From: Muribaculum intestinale
GTDB lineage: Bacteria; Bacteroidota; Bacteroidia; Bacteroidales; Muribaculaceae
Reading direction: 5' to 3'
DNA length: 64,000 nucleotides
Assembly: GCF_002201515.1 (NCBI RefSeq)
Contig: NZ_CP021421.1
Coordinates: forward strand, 744,001 to 808,000
Shown: piece by piece, positions 1-7,860 of the stretch
Layout: the number at the start of each line of letters is the position of its first letter
How positions within the stretch are numbered: the stretch's first letter is position 1
The notes under the pieces: model-generated
Told to the model about the DNA's origin: nothing
Database searches by the model: none
What the model saw: only the letters and a program-made list of their open reading frames with translations
Translations under genes and position numbers: made by a program

Positions 1-99
1 CGCGACGAGGCTGTCGACATCATATCATATTTCCCCGAGTCGCCTACACGCACGGCTTTCATATCGATATTCGACTACATCATCCACCGCACATATTGA
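1..99 (+). CDS. C-terminal end of an unidentified protein (partial)
   Basis: An open frame runs from the first base of the window to a TGA at 97-99 and gives the last 32 residues of a protein, ending in DYIIHRTY. The start lies outside the window. The tail is rich in Ile, Phe and Tyr and carries no motif I can assign. The gene runs convergently into the LuxR-type gene at 136-678 with only 36 nt between them, and I see no strong terminator hairpin there. The reading frame is open but too short for a family call. Confidence 0.5.
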   Translation, partial: RDEAVDIISYFPESPTRTAFISIFDYIIHRTY

Positions 100-135
100 T
101 GTCAACAGACAACAATACGTGAAAGCGACAATATA

Positions 136-678
136 TCATTGTATCTCCACGGGTGAGAGATAGCCGTTCATCATCGCATACACACTAAGACCTGACGCCG
201 AGCGTATGCCGAGTTTCGCCGTGATGTTCTTGCGATGCGACAACACTGTGTTTATGCTTATACCGAGAGCGTCGGCAATCTCCTTGTTGAGATGTCCGAG
301 CGCGATGTGACGCAATACCTCGACCTCACGGTGAGACAGGCCGGGCAGCGACTGCTCGACAGCAATCGCACTCATACCGTCAATACGACTGCGCAACTCC
401 TCTACCATATCGCCTTCGCTCTGTACTGTAGAAAACATGCCGGCACGTGTGCCGATGACTATTGTGCGCTGACGCCGGGGTATGAAGAAATCAGCCATGG
501 AACACCACACGTCGGCATCAACCATATATACGGTGGCACCGGTGTCGGAATCGTCAATTTCCGAGGCAACCGACGCTATGGGAGCGACTACATTGGCCTC
601 CAGTTCAAAATAATGGTTGATAACCCAACGCAGTCCTACCGCACGAGCCGTATCGGCTGTAACTATCACTATCCTCAT
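136..678 (-). CDS. LuxR-type transcriptional regulator with receiver-like N-terminus
   Basis: This 180-residue protein has a C-terminal LuxR/GerE helix-turn-helix (about residues 112-170: LSHREVEVLRHIALGHLNKEIA, then the recognition region SINTVLSHRKNITAKLGI). The first ~105 residues look like a receiver-type alpha/beta fold (MRIVIVTADTARAVGL) but I cannot pick out the full set of acidic phosphoacceptor residues, so it may be a pseudo-receiver. It presumably binds DNA as a dimer. Its ATG overlaps the stop of the upstream hemerythrin-like gene (ATGA, 675-678), which implies translational coupling and a joint function. The likely model is that the upstream protein senses a ligand or redox state and this one regulates transcription. 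The target genes are unknown. Confidence 0.85.
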   Translation of the reverse strand: MRIVIVTADTARAVGLRWVINHYFELEANVVAPIASVASEIDDSDTGATVYMVDADVWCSMADFFIPRRQRTIVIGTRAGMFSTVQSEGDMVEELRSRIDGMSAIAVEQSLPGLSHREVEVLRHIALGHLNKEIADALGISINTVLSHRKNITAKLGIRSASGLSVYAMMNGYLSPVEIQ

Positions 679-1382
679 TGTCCTGAATCAGCCGCCCCGC
701 CGCAGGGATTTGTCTCGCTGAGCAGCGGAAGCAGAATGCGGCTGCGCAGACGGTTGTTTTTATGAAGATCGTTTTCAAGGGCTCCAACAGCGACTATGAC
801 GGCGTACAGCAGATTGGAATCCATCTCTCCGCTGACAAGATTCACAAGCATGCTACGCAAGTCGGCAATCTCGCTCCAGCAGTCACACATACGCTCGGTA
901 TGGCGTGCTACCATACGGTATACATCGGCTTGCCGCGACGCATCGGGCTGCATCACCATCGGGAACACCTCGGTAAGCTCGCACTCTATAGCCTCGTCGA
1001 GAGAGGCAAGCGCATGGCGCGCCATTCCGTGAATCATAGGCATGTTGCTCTCGCCCGACACCGTCGACATAAGGCGACCGAAGTGGGCAAGCACATTAGG
1101 CACAAGTGTGCGCCGACAGTCATTGTCGGCCTTGGCCAGATAGCCGGCTACCTCATGGCAGCCACACCCGCGGAGCAGATTCTCGGGGAAATACCCTTCG
1201 TTGACAAGCGTGTTCAGTATAGCAAGCACGAAATTGCTGTCAAGCGAATGGATTTCGCATATCCGACCGACAGTAGCGTTGCTGACACCGAGCCGTATGC
1301 CGAAACGGTTTATAACAGGTATCACCGAGGGCTCCTGCAAAAGCACAGCCGACAGTGAAGTGGTAGTCCGGATAAGAGTCAT
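675..1382 (-). CDS. Hemerythrin/RIC-like protein with degenerate metal site
   Basis: This 235-residue protein has the architecture of iron-sulfur repair di-iron proteins (ScdA/YtfE): an N-terminal DUF542-like part (about 8-65) followed by a four-helix hemerythrin-like part (about 75-225). The usual N-terminal CCGG cysteine motif is replaced by RLGVSN. In the last helix the family pattern DLxxHxxLEN reads DLHKNNRLRS, so a His and a Glu that normally bind the di-iron centre appear to be missing, while His residues in the earlier helices remain (LAHF, ARHA, ARHT). Real iron repair activity is therefore doubtful. The gene overlaps the LuxR gene downstream by 4 nt. A role as sensor or partner of that regulator is inference. 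Confidence 0.75.
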   Translation of the reverse strand: MTLIRTTTSLSAVLLQEPSVIPVINRFGIRLGVSNATVGRICEIHSLDSNFVLAILNTLVNEGYFPENLLRGCGCHEVAGYLAKADNDCRRTLVPNVLAHFGRLMSTVSGESNMPMIHGMARHALASLDEAIECELTEVFPMVMQPDASRQADVYRMVARHTERMCDCWSEIADLRSMLVNLVSGEMDSNLLYAVIVAVGALENDLHKNNRLRSRILLPLLSETNPCGGAADSGQ

Positions 1383-1440
1383 ATATATGATAATGTGATT
1401 GGCATAGCTGATACCGGCAGGAAAGACTTATGACAACATA

Positions 1441-1992
1441 CTACCTGCGGCGCACTCTTATTATCTCATGCTCGGTGACGACTAAATCCATCACCACATC
1501 GTGCGGTTCGCTGTCAATATCGTCGACAAGCTGAAAATCGTAGCCCACGCCAACCTTGGTGGCATGGGTAGAGGCAAGCAACCTGTCGTAAAACCCCTTT
1601 CCGCGGCCTACGCGGTTGCCACAGCGGTCATAAGCCACTCCGGGCACTACGATAAGCTCAATTGATGAGATGTCGCGCACATCGTCGCCCTGGGGTTCCT
1701 CAATCTGGAATGCACCGAGCCTGAGTGAACTCCTATTGTAAGGCAATACCTCAAGGTTGACACCGTGCACCCTTGGGAGAAAGAAATTCTTGCGGTCGTG
1801 CCATTTCTCTATGAACGCTCTGGTCGAGAGTTCGTCGGGGAGCGAATGATAAAGCAGTATATTGTCGGCAAGCATGAATGCCACCGAATTCTCCAGAACT
1901 GCGAACACAGCGTCGGCGGCACTCTGTCGCTCGGCGTCGGTAAGCATGGCCTTGCGGGCCTTTATGCGGCTACGTATTTCTTCCTTTCTCAT
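1441..1992 (-). CDS. 5-formyltetrahydrofolate cyclo-ligase
   Basis: This 183-residue protein matches the 5-FTHF cyclo-ligase family in length and motifs. It has an N-terminal basic helix beginning RKEEIRSRIKARKAML, the LLYHSLPDELST segment and the glycine-rich GRGKGFYDRLL near residue 130. The enzyme converts 5-formyl-THF to 5,10-methenyl-THF with ATP in the cytosol and so returns a storage folate to the one-carbon pool. It follows the S41 protease gene by 14 nt on the same strand and is probably co-transcribed with it. The start is the only ATG that preserves the N-terminal helix. Confidence 0.93.
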   Translation of the reverse strand: MRKEEIRSRIKARKAMLTDAERQSAADAVFAVLENSVAFMLADNILLYHSLPDELSTRAFIEKWHDRKNFFLPRVHGVNLEVLPYNRSSLRLGAFQIEEPQGDDVRDISSIELIVVPGVAYDRCGNRVGRGKGFYDRLLASTHATKVGVGYDFQLVDDIDSEPHDVVMDLVVTEHEIIRVRRR

Positions 1993-2006
1993 TGTCGGTA
2001 AGATTG

Positions 2007-3671
2007 TTATTTACCGCCTTGTCTCACGGGATGCACACCGAGGCTGTCGGTCCCTGCCGTAATCGGAGCTGTAGCCCGGCCCTCGGTGAGCTCGCGCAAT
2101 GCACGCTGCACAGTGGTATCGTCGGTATTGGCTACCTGATAGTAGGTCTCACGGCCAAGAGTGTCGCTTGCAATCAAGGCTTTCAAGTAGTTAACAATCA
2201 AACGGTGGGAAATGTTGATATAATACCATCGTGCCGGCACTCCGTTGGACGATGCATAAGAGACAAACTGCTGCAGCAACTCTTCGTCGGAAGGTAGCAT
2301 ACGCAACAGTTCGCTGAGATTAGCGGCCTTGGAGAGAGTCTCACGGCGGCGGTCGGTATACTGGAATGCAAACTTCTGCAGAAGTCCGGCATTAAGCACA
2401 TTAATATAGTAGCTCGATATGCCTACTGTGTCGTTGGGCACAAATACATCAGGCATGATGCCCCCTCCGCCATATACCTTGCGTCCTCCGATGGTGTGAT
2501 ATTCGACCTCCTTGTTGAGATGAATGCTGTCGGAGGCGAAAAACTCGCCATGTTCGTAGCGCTTGGTAATATCCTGCTCATAGGCTCCGCGCTCACCAAG
2601 ACGGTAATCCTTCTGTATGCAACGTCCCGACGGAGTATAATAACGCTGTACTGTAAGACGTACGGCACTACTGTCGGGCAGCGTAATCTGACGCTGCACG
2701 AGGCCTTTGCCGAAACTTCTGCGTCCGACAATCAAGGCACGGTCATTGTCCTGCATGGCTCCGGCAAAAATCTCGCTCGCCGAAGCCGAATATTCGTCAA
2801 GAAGCACTACAAGTCCCGCATTCTGAAACGACCCGTTGCCGTCACTCGCTATAGCGCTGTTCTCGCTCTCATGGCGTCCTCGGGTCTCCACTATCGGCGA
2901 GTCTATAGGCAGAAATTCATTGGCCATCATTATGGCCATCTCAAGGAATCCGCCGCCGTTGCCGCGCAAGTCGACGATGAAACTGCCGGCGCCGCTTGCT
3001 GTAAGCCGGGCGAGCGCGGTGAGGAACTCATCGTAGGTAGTGCGTCCGAATTTATTTACCTTAATATATCCCGTCTCAGGCGATATCATGTAGGCGGCAT
3101 CGACCGAATTGAGCGGGATGTCGCCGCGGGTTACTTCAAATGTAAGCGGTTTTTTGCTGGTTGAACGGCGTATGCCAAGTTTGACAACGCTCCCCTTCAT
3201 ACCGCGCAGGCGCTTTACAATATCAGTCTGGGCAATACCCATGCCGGCCACTACTGAATCATTAATGCTGACAATACGGTCGCCCGGGAGTATGCCGGCC
3301 TTTTCCGACGGACCACCGGGTATCACCTCATTGACGGTAATCGTGTCGGTAAACATCGTAAACGATATGCCTATGCCGCTGAACGACCCTTCAAGTTCGT
3401 CATTGACCGCCTTGAGGTCTTTTGCCGGAATATAGTTGGAGTGAGGGTCAAGATTGGCTATGAGATCGGGAAGACTCTGCTCGATAAGTGAATCGATACT
3501 CACTTCGTCGACATAATCGTTGTTGATAAGCGACAATATTTCTCCCAATTTTTCCTGTCCGGGACTAAGATGCATGCGGCTGTTAAGCACGACACCGACA
3601 GCAATGCCTATGGCCAGGGCTGAAGCAATAATCAGAGGAAGCCACGCTTCGGGCTTTTTTATGTGTTTCAT
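2007..3671 (-). CDS. S41-family C-terminal processing protease with PDZ domain
   Basis: The protein has 554 residues from the ATG at 3671. A longer frame beginning with TTG at 3686 adds only five residues. It has an N-terminal membrane anchor (about 9-30, LPLIIASALAIGIAVGVVL), a PDZ domain (about 85-165, with GIGISF and ILPGDRI) and an S41 catalytic domain with the Ser of LDEYSASASEI and the Lys of GRRSFGKGLV forming the Ser/Lys dyad. Such CtpA-like proteases cleave periplasmic or envelope proteins at their C-termini. A C-terminal ~150-residue region follows the catalytic domain. The gene lies between a dCMP deaminase gene and the 5-FTHF cyclo-ligase gene. Confidence 0.92.
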   Translation of the reverse strand: MKHIKKPEAWLPLIIASALAIGIAVGVVLNSRMHLSPGQEKLGEILSLINNDYVDEVSIDSLIEQSLPDLIANLDPHSNYIPAKDLKAVNDELEGSFSGIGISFTMFTDTITVNEVIPGGPSEKAGILPGDRIVSINDSVVAGMGIAQTDIVKRLRGMKGSVVKLGIRRSTSKKPLTFEVTRGDIPLNSVDAAYMISPETGYIKVNKFGRTTYDEFLTALARLTASGAGSFIVDLRGNGGGFLEMAIMMANEFLPIDSPIVETRGRHESENSAIASDGNGSFQNAGLVVLLDEYSASASEIFAGAMQDNDRALIVGRRSFGKGLVQRQITLPDSSAVRLTVQRYYTPSGRCIQKDYRLGERGAYEQDITKRYEHGEFFASDSIHLNKEVEYHTIGGRKVYGGGGIMPDVFVPNDTVGISSYYINVLNAGLLQKFAFQYTDRRRETLSKAANLSELLRMLPSDEELLQQFVSYASSNGVPARWYYINISHRLIVNYLKALIASDTLGRETYYQVANTDDTTVQRALRELTEGRATAPITAGTDSLGVHPVRQGGK

Positions 3672-3782
3672 TTCTATGCGAATCAAAGGGTATAGCAGAC
3701 CTGCGTCATGCTACAGGATAATACTCCTTTATGTAATATTTAAGCCTAAATTGCTGTATTATATCAATTTACATATGCAAAA

Positions 3783-4217
3783 TCAGTCAAGCTCGGATAT
3801 ATGGATACACTCTACTCCCGCGTTTGCCAAAAGGTCAAGGCCATCCGACAGCCGATAGAGCTCGTTGAACACGACTCTCTTTATTCCGGCCTGTATTATC
3901 AGTTTGCTGCACTCCATACAGGGGGAAGCCGTAATATAGAGGGTCGAACCCTCGCTGGAATTACCGCTACGAGCCACTTTTGTTATGGCATTGGCTTCGG
4001 CATGAAGCACATAAGGTTTGGTAGAACCGTCCTCATCCTCACACACATTGGTGAATCCGGCCGGAGTACCATTGTATCCGTCGGATATAATCATCTGGTC
4101 TTTAACCAGTAATGCTCCTACCTGACGCCTACGGCAATAAGAGTTTTCCGCCCAGATGCGGGCCATGCGCAGATAGCGCTTGTCAAGCACGAGTTGTTTC
4201 CCGTTCTGATCAGTCAT
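3783..4217 (-). CDS. dCMP/cytidine deaminase family protein
   Basis: This 144-residue zinc deaminase of the ComEB/dCMP deaminase type has the catalytic HAE motif at 72-74 (LHAEANAI) and the zinc cysteines at 100 and 103 (SPCMEC). It probably converts dCMP to dUMP and so supplies thymidylate synthesis. It leads a leftward set with the S41 protease and 5-FTHF cyclo-ligase genes, although about 110 nt separate it from the protease ATG. A -7 element lies 56 nt upstream of the ATG. Late-competence or riboflavin-type deaminases share the fold but are longer or have other domains. Confidence 0.9.
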   Translation of the reverse strand: MTDQNGKQLVLDKRYLRMARIWAENSYCRRRQVGALLVKDQMIISDGYNGTPAGFTNVCEDEDGSTKPYVLHAEANAITKVARSGNSSEGSTLYITASPCMECSKLIIQAGIKRVVFNELYRLSDGLDLLANAGVECIHISELD

Positions 4218-4272
4218 ATGACATCTTCGTGCGGGTCTATATTATTGTCCTTAGTGTAATACCGCACGCGTG

Positions 4273-4280
4273 CAAAGATA
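4273..4280 (-). promoter_or_regulatory. -7 promoter element for the deaminase gene
   Basis: The minus strand reads TATCTTTG, a perfect match to the Bacteroidetes -7 consensus TAnnTTTG. Transcription would start near 4266 and give a leader of about 50 nt before the ATG at 4217. I see no good TTTG at the -33 position. Confidence 0.6.
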
Positions 4281-4360
4281 CAAATTTTCATTCTATTATA
4301 TTGTGCAAGCTCTCAAAAATAATCTATGGCATATGAAATCTACCCCTCATGCCTGAAAGC

Positions 4361-4392
4361 AAGGCGGACCGTTCTCCCGAGCGGTCCGCCTT
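4361..4392 (-). terminator. GC-rich hairpin, probable terminator
   Basis: Perfect 11-bp arms AAGGCGGACCG / CGGTCCGCCTT surround a 10-nt loop. No long T run follows on either strand, only CTTTC on the minus strand. It lies between two minus-strand -7 elements, so it most likely ends the transcript started near 4560. Confidence 0.65.
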
Positions 4393-4562
4393 GTGGTAAT
4401 TGAATACCCCTAATTTTAAACCTAAAACATCAATCTTTTCCTGTCACACATAAAAGTGTGTAGACAAACTATCCTAATTCATTTCTAAAACTAAAACTCA
4501 TGTCGCGAGTTTCTCGCTGTCGTGTTCAAACAATCGATTTTTATATCATTTCTGATTTGAAC
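4361..4562 (-). ncRNA. Candidate small structured RNA (~200 nt)
   Basis: A perfect minus-strand -7 box (4567-4574) lies just upstream and a GC-rich hairpin (4361-4392) closes the segment. Between them I see local pairing: GTTCAAA/TTTGAAC (4556-4562 with 4524-4530), GCGAG-AAA-CTCGC (4505-4517) and an ACAC/GTGT hairpin around 4443-4462. The only minus-strand open frames inside are about ten codons or shorter. The alternative is a long 5' leader of the deaminase gene, but that gene has its own -7 box downstream of the hairpin. No known RNA family is recognised with certainty. Confidence 0.4.
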
Positions 4563-4566
4563 ATCG

Positions 4567-4574
4567 CAAAGATA
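4567..4574 (-). promoter_or_regulatory. -7 promoter element upstream of the candidate small RNA
   Basis: The minus strand reads TATCTTTG, a perfect TAnnTTTG. No protein gene starts within the next 340 nt on this strand, which is what draws attention to the RNA candidate. A -33 TTTG is not evident. Confidence 0.5.
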
Positions 4575-4613
4575 GTATCTGCCAACACAATCCTATGTAA
4601 TCGAGATTCAATA

Positions 4614-4638
4614 TAGAATATATTACAGATATATTCTA
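4614..4638 (-). terminator. AT-rich inverted repeat 3' of the DUF6377 gene
   Basis: Perfect 10-bp arms TAGAATATAT / ATATATTCTA flank a 5-nt spacer. It lies about 80 nt after the stop codon at 4717. Such an AT-only stem is a weak terminator and could instead be a protein-binding palindrome. Confidence 0.35.
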
Positions 4639-4716
4639 CCTAACAAATTGACTTTCATGGTATATAGATATTCGTATCTTAAATATGAATATAAATATTT
4701 TTACGAGACAAATTCT

Positions 4717-6306
4717 TCACAGACGCCCGATTTCCATCACCATAATCTCGAAATTATCCCGGTCGGAAGCTCGGTTTTTCATCCGGTTGCGATAGGTGTA
4801 CACTGTATTGACCGAGAGATTGAGAAAACGGGCTATCTTACTGCTGTCGTCCAATCCAAGACGCATGAAGGCAAGTATACGAAGTTCCGGAGTAAGATGA
4901 CCGGCGTTTTCGTCGCCAAGTTTGAAACCGTCTTTCATCAAGGCATTGACATCACGGATAAATGTCGGATAAATATTGATGAATGCCTCATCAAACTCTC
5001 TATAAAACAATTCCTTTTGTTCATCTTCCAGTTTACCGGTACGCATCATATGATAAAGTTCTTCGGTCTGACCGGCTGCCAGTTTTCGCGATACAACCTT
5101 ACACACATCCTGCATCTTGTCCATATATATATAGCATAACGACAGGAAACGCCCGAGATAGACCTCCTTTGTAGCATTGGCCCTGGCAAGCTCGTCTTTT
5201 GCATCGGCCAATTCGGCACGCTCTCGTGCCCTACGGTAGAACAACACCCCCACCAATATCAGTATGACTATCATACACCCGATTATTATACATAAAAGTA
5301 CTGTCGAGTTACGCTCGCTCTCCCTATAGGCATTGCTTATAAATGGCATCGCATCCGACACATGCACACTCCTTACAACAGCACCGCTACGCACCTCATT
5401 CTCCTCTGCTATAACGATATAGGCATACGCCCGCGACGCATCGCCCGACTCATAAACCCATCGGCCCAACTGCTTGAGCGCTTCCCCGTCGATATATCCG
5501 CGTTGATTTTCAACCAAGGCCGTCAGGGCGATACAATAAGCCCAGTCGTCGTAGCGCTCCCTTCTGAAATAAGCAAGTGCGAGCATGCCGGTTGCATCGA
5601 TAAAATTGGGATGCGACGCGTCAATTCCCGACAGATAGTCGCGCAACGTAGCGATACTGAGCGAAAGATTATTGTCAGCAATATCAGCTGTCGCCTTATA
5701 TAAAAAATAACCGTCATCCTCCTCTGCAAGTTCCGACACTAAAAGCCGTGAAAACTCTCCGACCCGCTCAAGTAACTCCATGTTTACATCCCAATGCGAA
5801 TAAATCGTTGTAAAATATATATATACCTGTCTCGCCGACTTATAAAAGGCGATTCTATTGCTTTTTGAAAGAGCGGACACATCAGTAGTATCAATGGCCA
5901 CAATAGCTTCATGCATTCGTATTTTCAGCGGCATAAGTTCCATCGATCCTATTTCATACTTTCTCACATTCTCTATATCACCGTGAGCAAGCGCATCCTC
6001 CTTAGCTTCGGAGTAATACATCAGCATTGAATCAATCTGAAAATGACGGCCCTCGTCTATCAGACGCCCATACAGCCTTATACGCTCATCATAATCAGAC
6101 GACGCCCTTATTGAATCGCGCAATTCGGCGATATTACGCGCCCGTGCATCAATCATATCCTCGCGATACTTAAACGAAGAGTCTATCTCATTGAGCAATC
6201 CACGCAATTTATCGCTCATCTCCACATCTCGGGCACACCCAGAACACACTATAGTACAAGCCGTTAATAAACAATAAAGAAACAGGTAAAAGATTGATTG
6301 GGACAT
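4717..6306 (-). CDS. DUF6377-type membrane regulator with LuxR-like HTH
   Basis: The protein has 529 residues from the ATG at 6306. A GTG 39 nt further upstream is less likely because the ATG form opens directly with a hydrophobic signal segment (SIFYLFLYCLLTACTIV). A helical region of TPR type follows (about 40-320), then a transmembrane helix (about 335-355, LLCIIIGCMIVILILVGVL), a coiled-coil stretch and a C-terminal helix-turn-helix (about 475-520, LTPELRILAFMRLGLDDSSKIARFLNLSVNTVYTYRNRMK). This layout is the Bacteroidetes DUF6377 family, whose members combine a periplasmic TPR sensor with a cytoplasmic DNA-binding tail. The gene is monocistronic, and a strong hairpin lies just upstream. 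Confidence 0.85.
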   Translation of the reverse strand: MSQSIFYLFLYCLLTACTIVCSGCARDVEMSDKLRGLLNEIDSSFKYREDMIDARARNIAELRDSIRASSDYDERIRLYGRLIDEGRHFQIDSMLMYYSEAKEDALAHGDIENVRKYEIGSMELMPLKIRMHEAIVAIDTTDVSALSKSNRIAFYKSARQVYIYFTTIYSHWDVNMELLERVGEFSRLLVSELAEEDDGYFLYKATADIADNNLSLSIATLRDYLSGIDASHPNFIDATGMLALAYFRRERYDDWAYCIALTALVENQRGYIDGEALKQLGRWVYESGDASRAYAYIVIAEENEVRSGAVVRSVHVSDAMPFISNAYRESERNSTVLLCIIIGCMIVILILVGVLFYRRARERAELADAKDELARANATKEVYLGRFLSLCYIYMDKMQDVCKVVSRKLAAGQTEELYHMMRTGKLEDEQKELFYREFDEAFINIYPTFIRDVNALMKDGFKLGDENAGHLTPELRILAFMRLGLDDSSKIARFLNLSVNTVYTYRNRMKNRASDRDNFEIMVMEIGRL

Positions 6307-6355
6307 GTCTGGTAATTTTGAGTGGCGAATATAATCATTATCCACAACCCATACA

Positions 6356-6395
6356 ACAATTAACGGCCGTTTCTCACGAAATGGCCGTTAATTGT
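6356..6395. promoter_or_regulatory. Long stem-loop upstream of the DUF6377 gene
   Basis: Arms of 18 nt (ACAATTAACGGCCGTTTC and its complement with a single G/A difference) enclose a 4-nt TCAC loop. It lies 50 nt upstream of the ATG at 6306 in the divergent region, so it is not placed to terminate an annotated gene. It may act as an operator or as a 5'-UTR structure. A second small hairpin (GCCTT/AAGGC) follows at 6397-6410. Confidence 0.55.
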
Positions 6396-6410
6396 TGCCT
6401 TATTAAAGGC

Positions 6411-6808
6411 TTCCAAACCTAACATAAAACACATTTACTTTTATGCACTATTTACATTCGTCGCATTAATTGATTCTAACAATCTATACTAACCCTAAAA
6501 TAATTATTAATACCAATTTTTCACACGAATCAAAGAGAATTCGCTATTGTATTGCAAAGTAAGCTATCTTTTTCCTGAAATTTCCCGCTATTGTACCCAA
6601 ACATAAATATATATTGCATATTTTATAAATAATTAATATTGATAATCAATTATTTAATATTTAAAAATATAGATATTAAATCGAGATAAAATTACCGGGA
6701 ACAAGACGCCACAACACACAATTTCGGATATCCCCGGAGGTATTATGAACTATTTTTACACTTGTGAAGACAAGTAGTCGCACCATATCGGCTGCCATCT
6801 TGCGGGAA
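6411..6808. other. AT-rich divergent intergenic region
   Basis: About 400 nt of very AT-rich DNA separates the DUF6377 gene from the BASS transporter gene. It holds CAAANNTA sequences (minus-strand -7-like) at 6414-6421 and 6598-6605 without clear -33 partners, and AT palindromes around 6635-6670. I see no credible coding frame. Confidence 0.5.
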
Positions 6809-6839
6809 ATTGCCATATTATGAAAAATGACTACCTTTG
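6809..6839 (+). promoter_or_regulatory. Promoter of the BASS transporter gene
   Basis: ATTG (6809-6812), a 19-nt spacer and TACCTTTG (6832-6839) match the Bacteroidetes -33/-7 pattern. Transcription would begin near 6845. This decides the start of the next gene, because the longer frame's ATG at 6827 would lie upstream of the transcript. Confidence 0.65.
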
Positions 6840-6871
6840 CCTCAGATTCCGAACAAGCCACGACAGCCGCA

Positions 6872-7801
6872 ATGAATATAACCGAATTCAGGCAAGCGAT
6901 AAAACCATGGATGCTCCCGATAGCTATGCTTATGGGAATAATATTCCACGACAGCATCCACTATCTGGCATTTCTATCGCCATACCTCATATTTACAATG
7001 CTTCTGCTCACATTCTGCAAAATTAATCCTAAGGAATTTCACATAGGCAGATTCATATGGATACTACTTGCAATCCAGATTATTGGAGCAGTGGCCGTAT
7101 ACATTGCCATAGCTCCAGCTAGCACCGATATCGCACAAGGCACATTTATATGCATATTCTGTCCAACAGCCACAGCAGCGCCGGTAATCACAGGAATGCT
7201 TGGCGGATCAGTGACTATGTTAGCCACATATTCACTCATCAGCAATATTTCAGTGGCCATGCTGGCACCTGTTCTTTTCTCCTTCATAGGATATAATTCC
7301 GATATATCCTTTATGGACTCGACACTTCTCATAAGCCAGCGCGTACTTCCTCTTATCCTCGCTCCTCTGGCTCTTGCGCTGCTATTCAGGGCATATATGC
7401 CACGCGTGCATGCTGCGATAGCATCTCGCCAGTCACTGTCATTCTACCTTTGGGCATGCGCCCTTATCATTGTTGTCGGAAATGCCGTCAGCTTCATAAT
7501 CCACGAGCCCGCATCACGAGTTCCTGAGATGATTATTATCGCAGCGGCCTCGCTTGCGGTATGTGTGTTGCAATTCGCAATCGGCCGTATCGTAGGACGC
7601 AGATATGGCGACAGGATTTCCGGAGCGCAAGGACTCGGCCAGAAAAATACGGTATTGGCAATATGGATGTCGCTGACATATCTCGACCCTATATCGTCGG
7701 TCGGGCCGGCGGCATACGTGGCCTGGCAAAATATCATAAACTCCCTACAGCTATATCTCCGGAACCGAAATGATAAAATTGGTATCAAAAGAAATGCTTG
7801 A
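6872..7801 (+). CDS. Bile acid:sodium symporter-like (BASS) transporter
   Basis: This 309-residue integral membrane protein has about nine to ten hydrophobic segments. Recognisable family signatures are CPTATAAPVITGMLGG (about 107-122), and near the C-terminus GLGQKNTVLAIWM and GPAAYVAWQNIINSLQLY, which correspond to the two crossover regions that bind Na+ in BASS proteins. The substrate is unknown, because the family carries organic anions including bile acids, keto acids and arsenite. The start was set to the ATG at 6872 because a -7 element overlaps the first codons of the longer frame. A Crp/Fnr gene follows after 59 nt with no terminator between, so the two may be co-transcribed. Confidence 0.82.
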   Translation: MNITEFRQAIKPWMLPIAMLMGIIFHDSIHYLAFLSPYLIFTMLLLTFCKINPKEFHIGRFIWILLAIQIIGAVAVYIAIAPASTDIAQGTFICIFCPTATAAPVITGMLGGSVTMLATYSLISNISVAMLAPVLFSFIGYNSDISFMDSTLLISQRVLPLILAPLALALLFRAYMPRVHAAIASRQSLSFYLWACALIIVVGNAVSFIIHEPASRVPEMIIIAAASLAVCVLQFAIGRIVGRRYGDRISGAQGLGQKNTVLAIWMSLTYLDPISSVGPAAYVAWQNIINSLQLYLRNRNDKIGIKRNA

Positions 7802-7860
7802 ACACAGATTCAGGAACTTTTACGGGACACAGACGTTAACCTATATAAATAAGGTGCACT

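Noticed and set aside
4498..4614. Short plus-strand frame beginning with ATG near 4500
   Set aside because: About 38 codons with no promoter, and it runs antisense to the structured RNA candidate. Chance frame.
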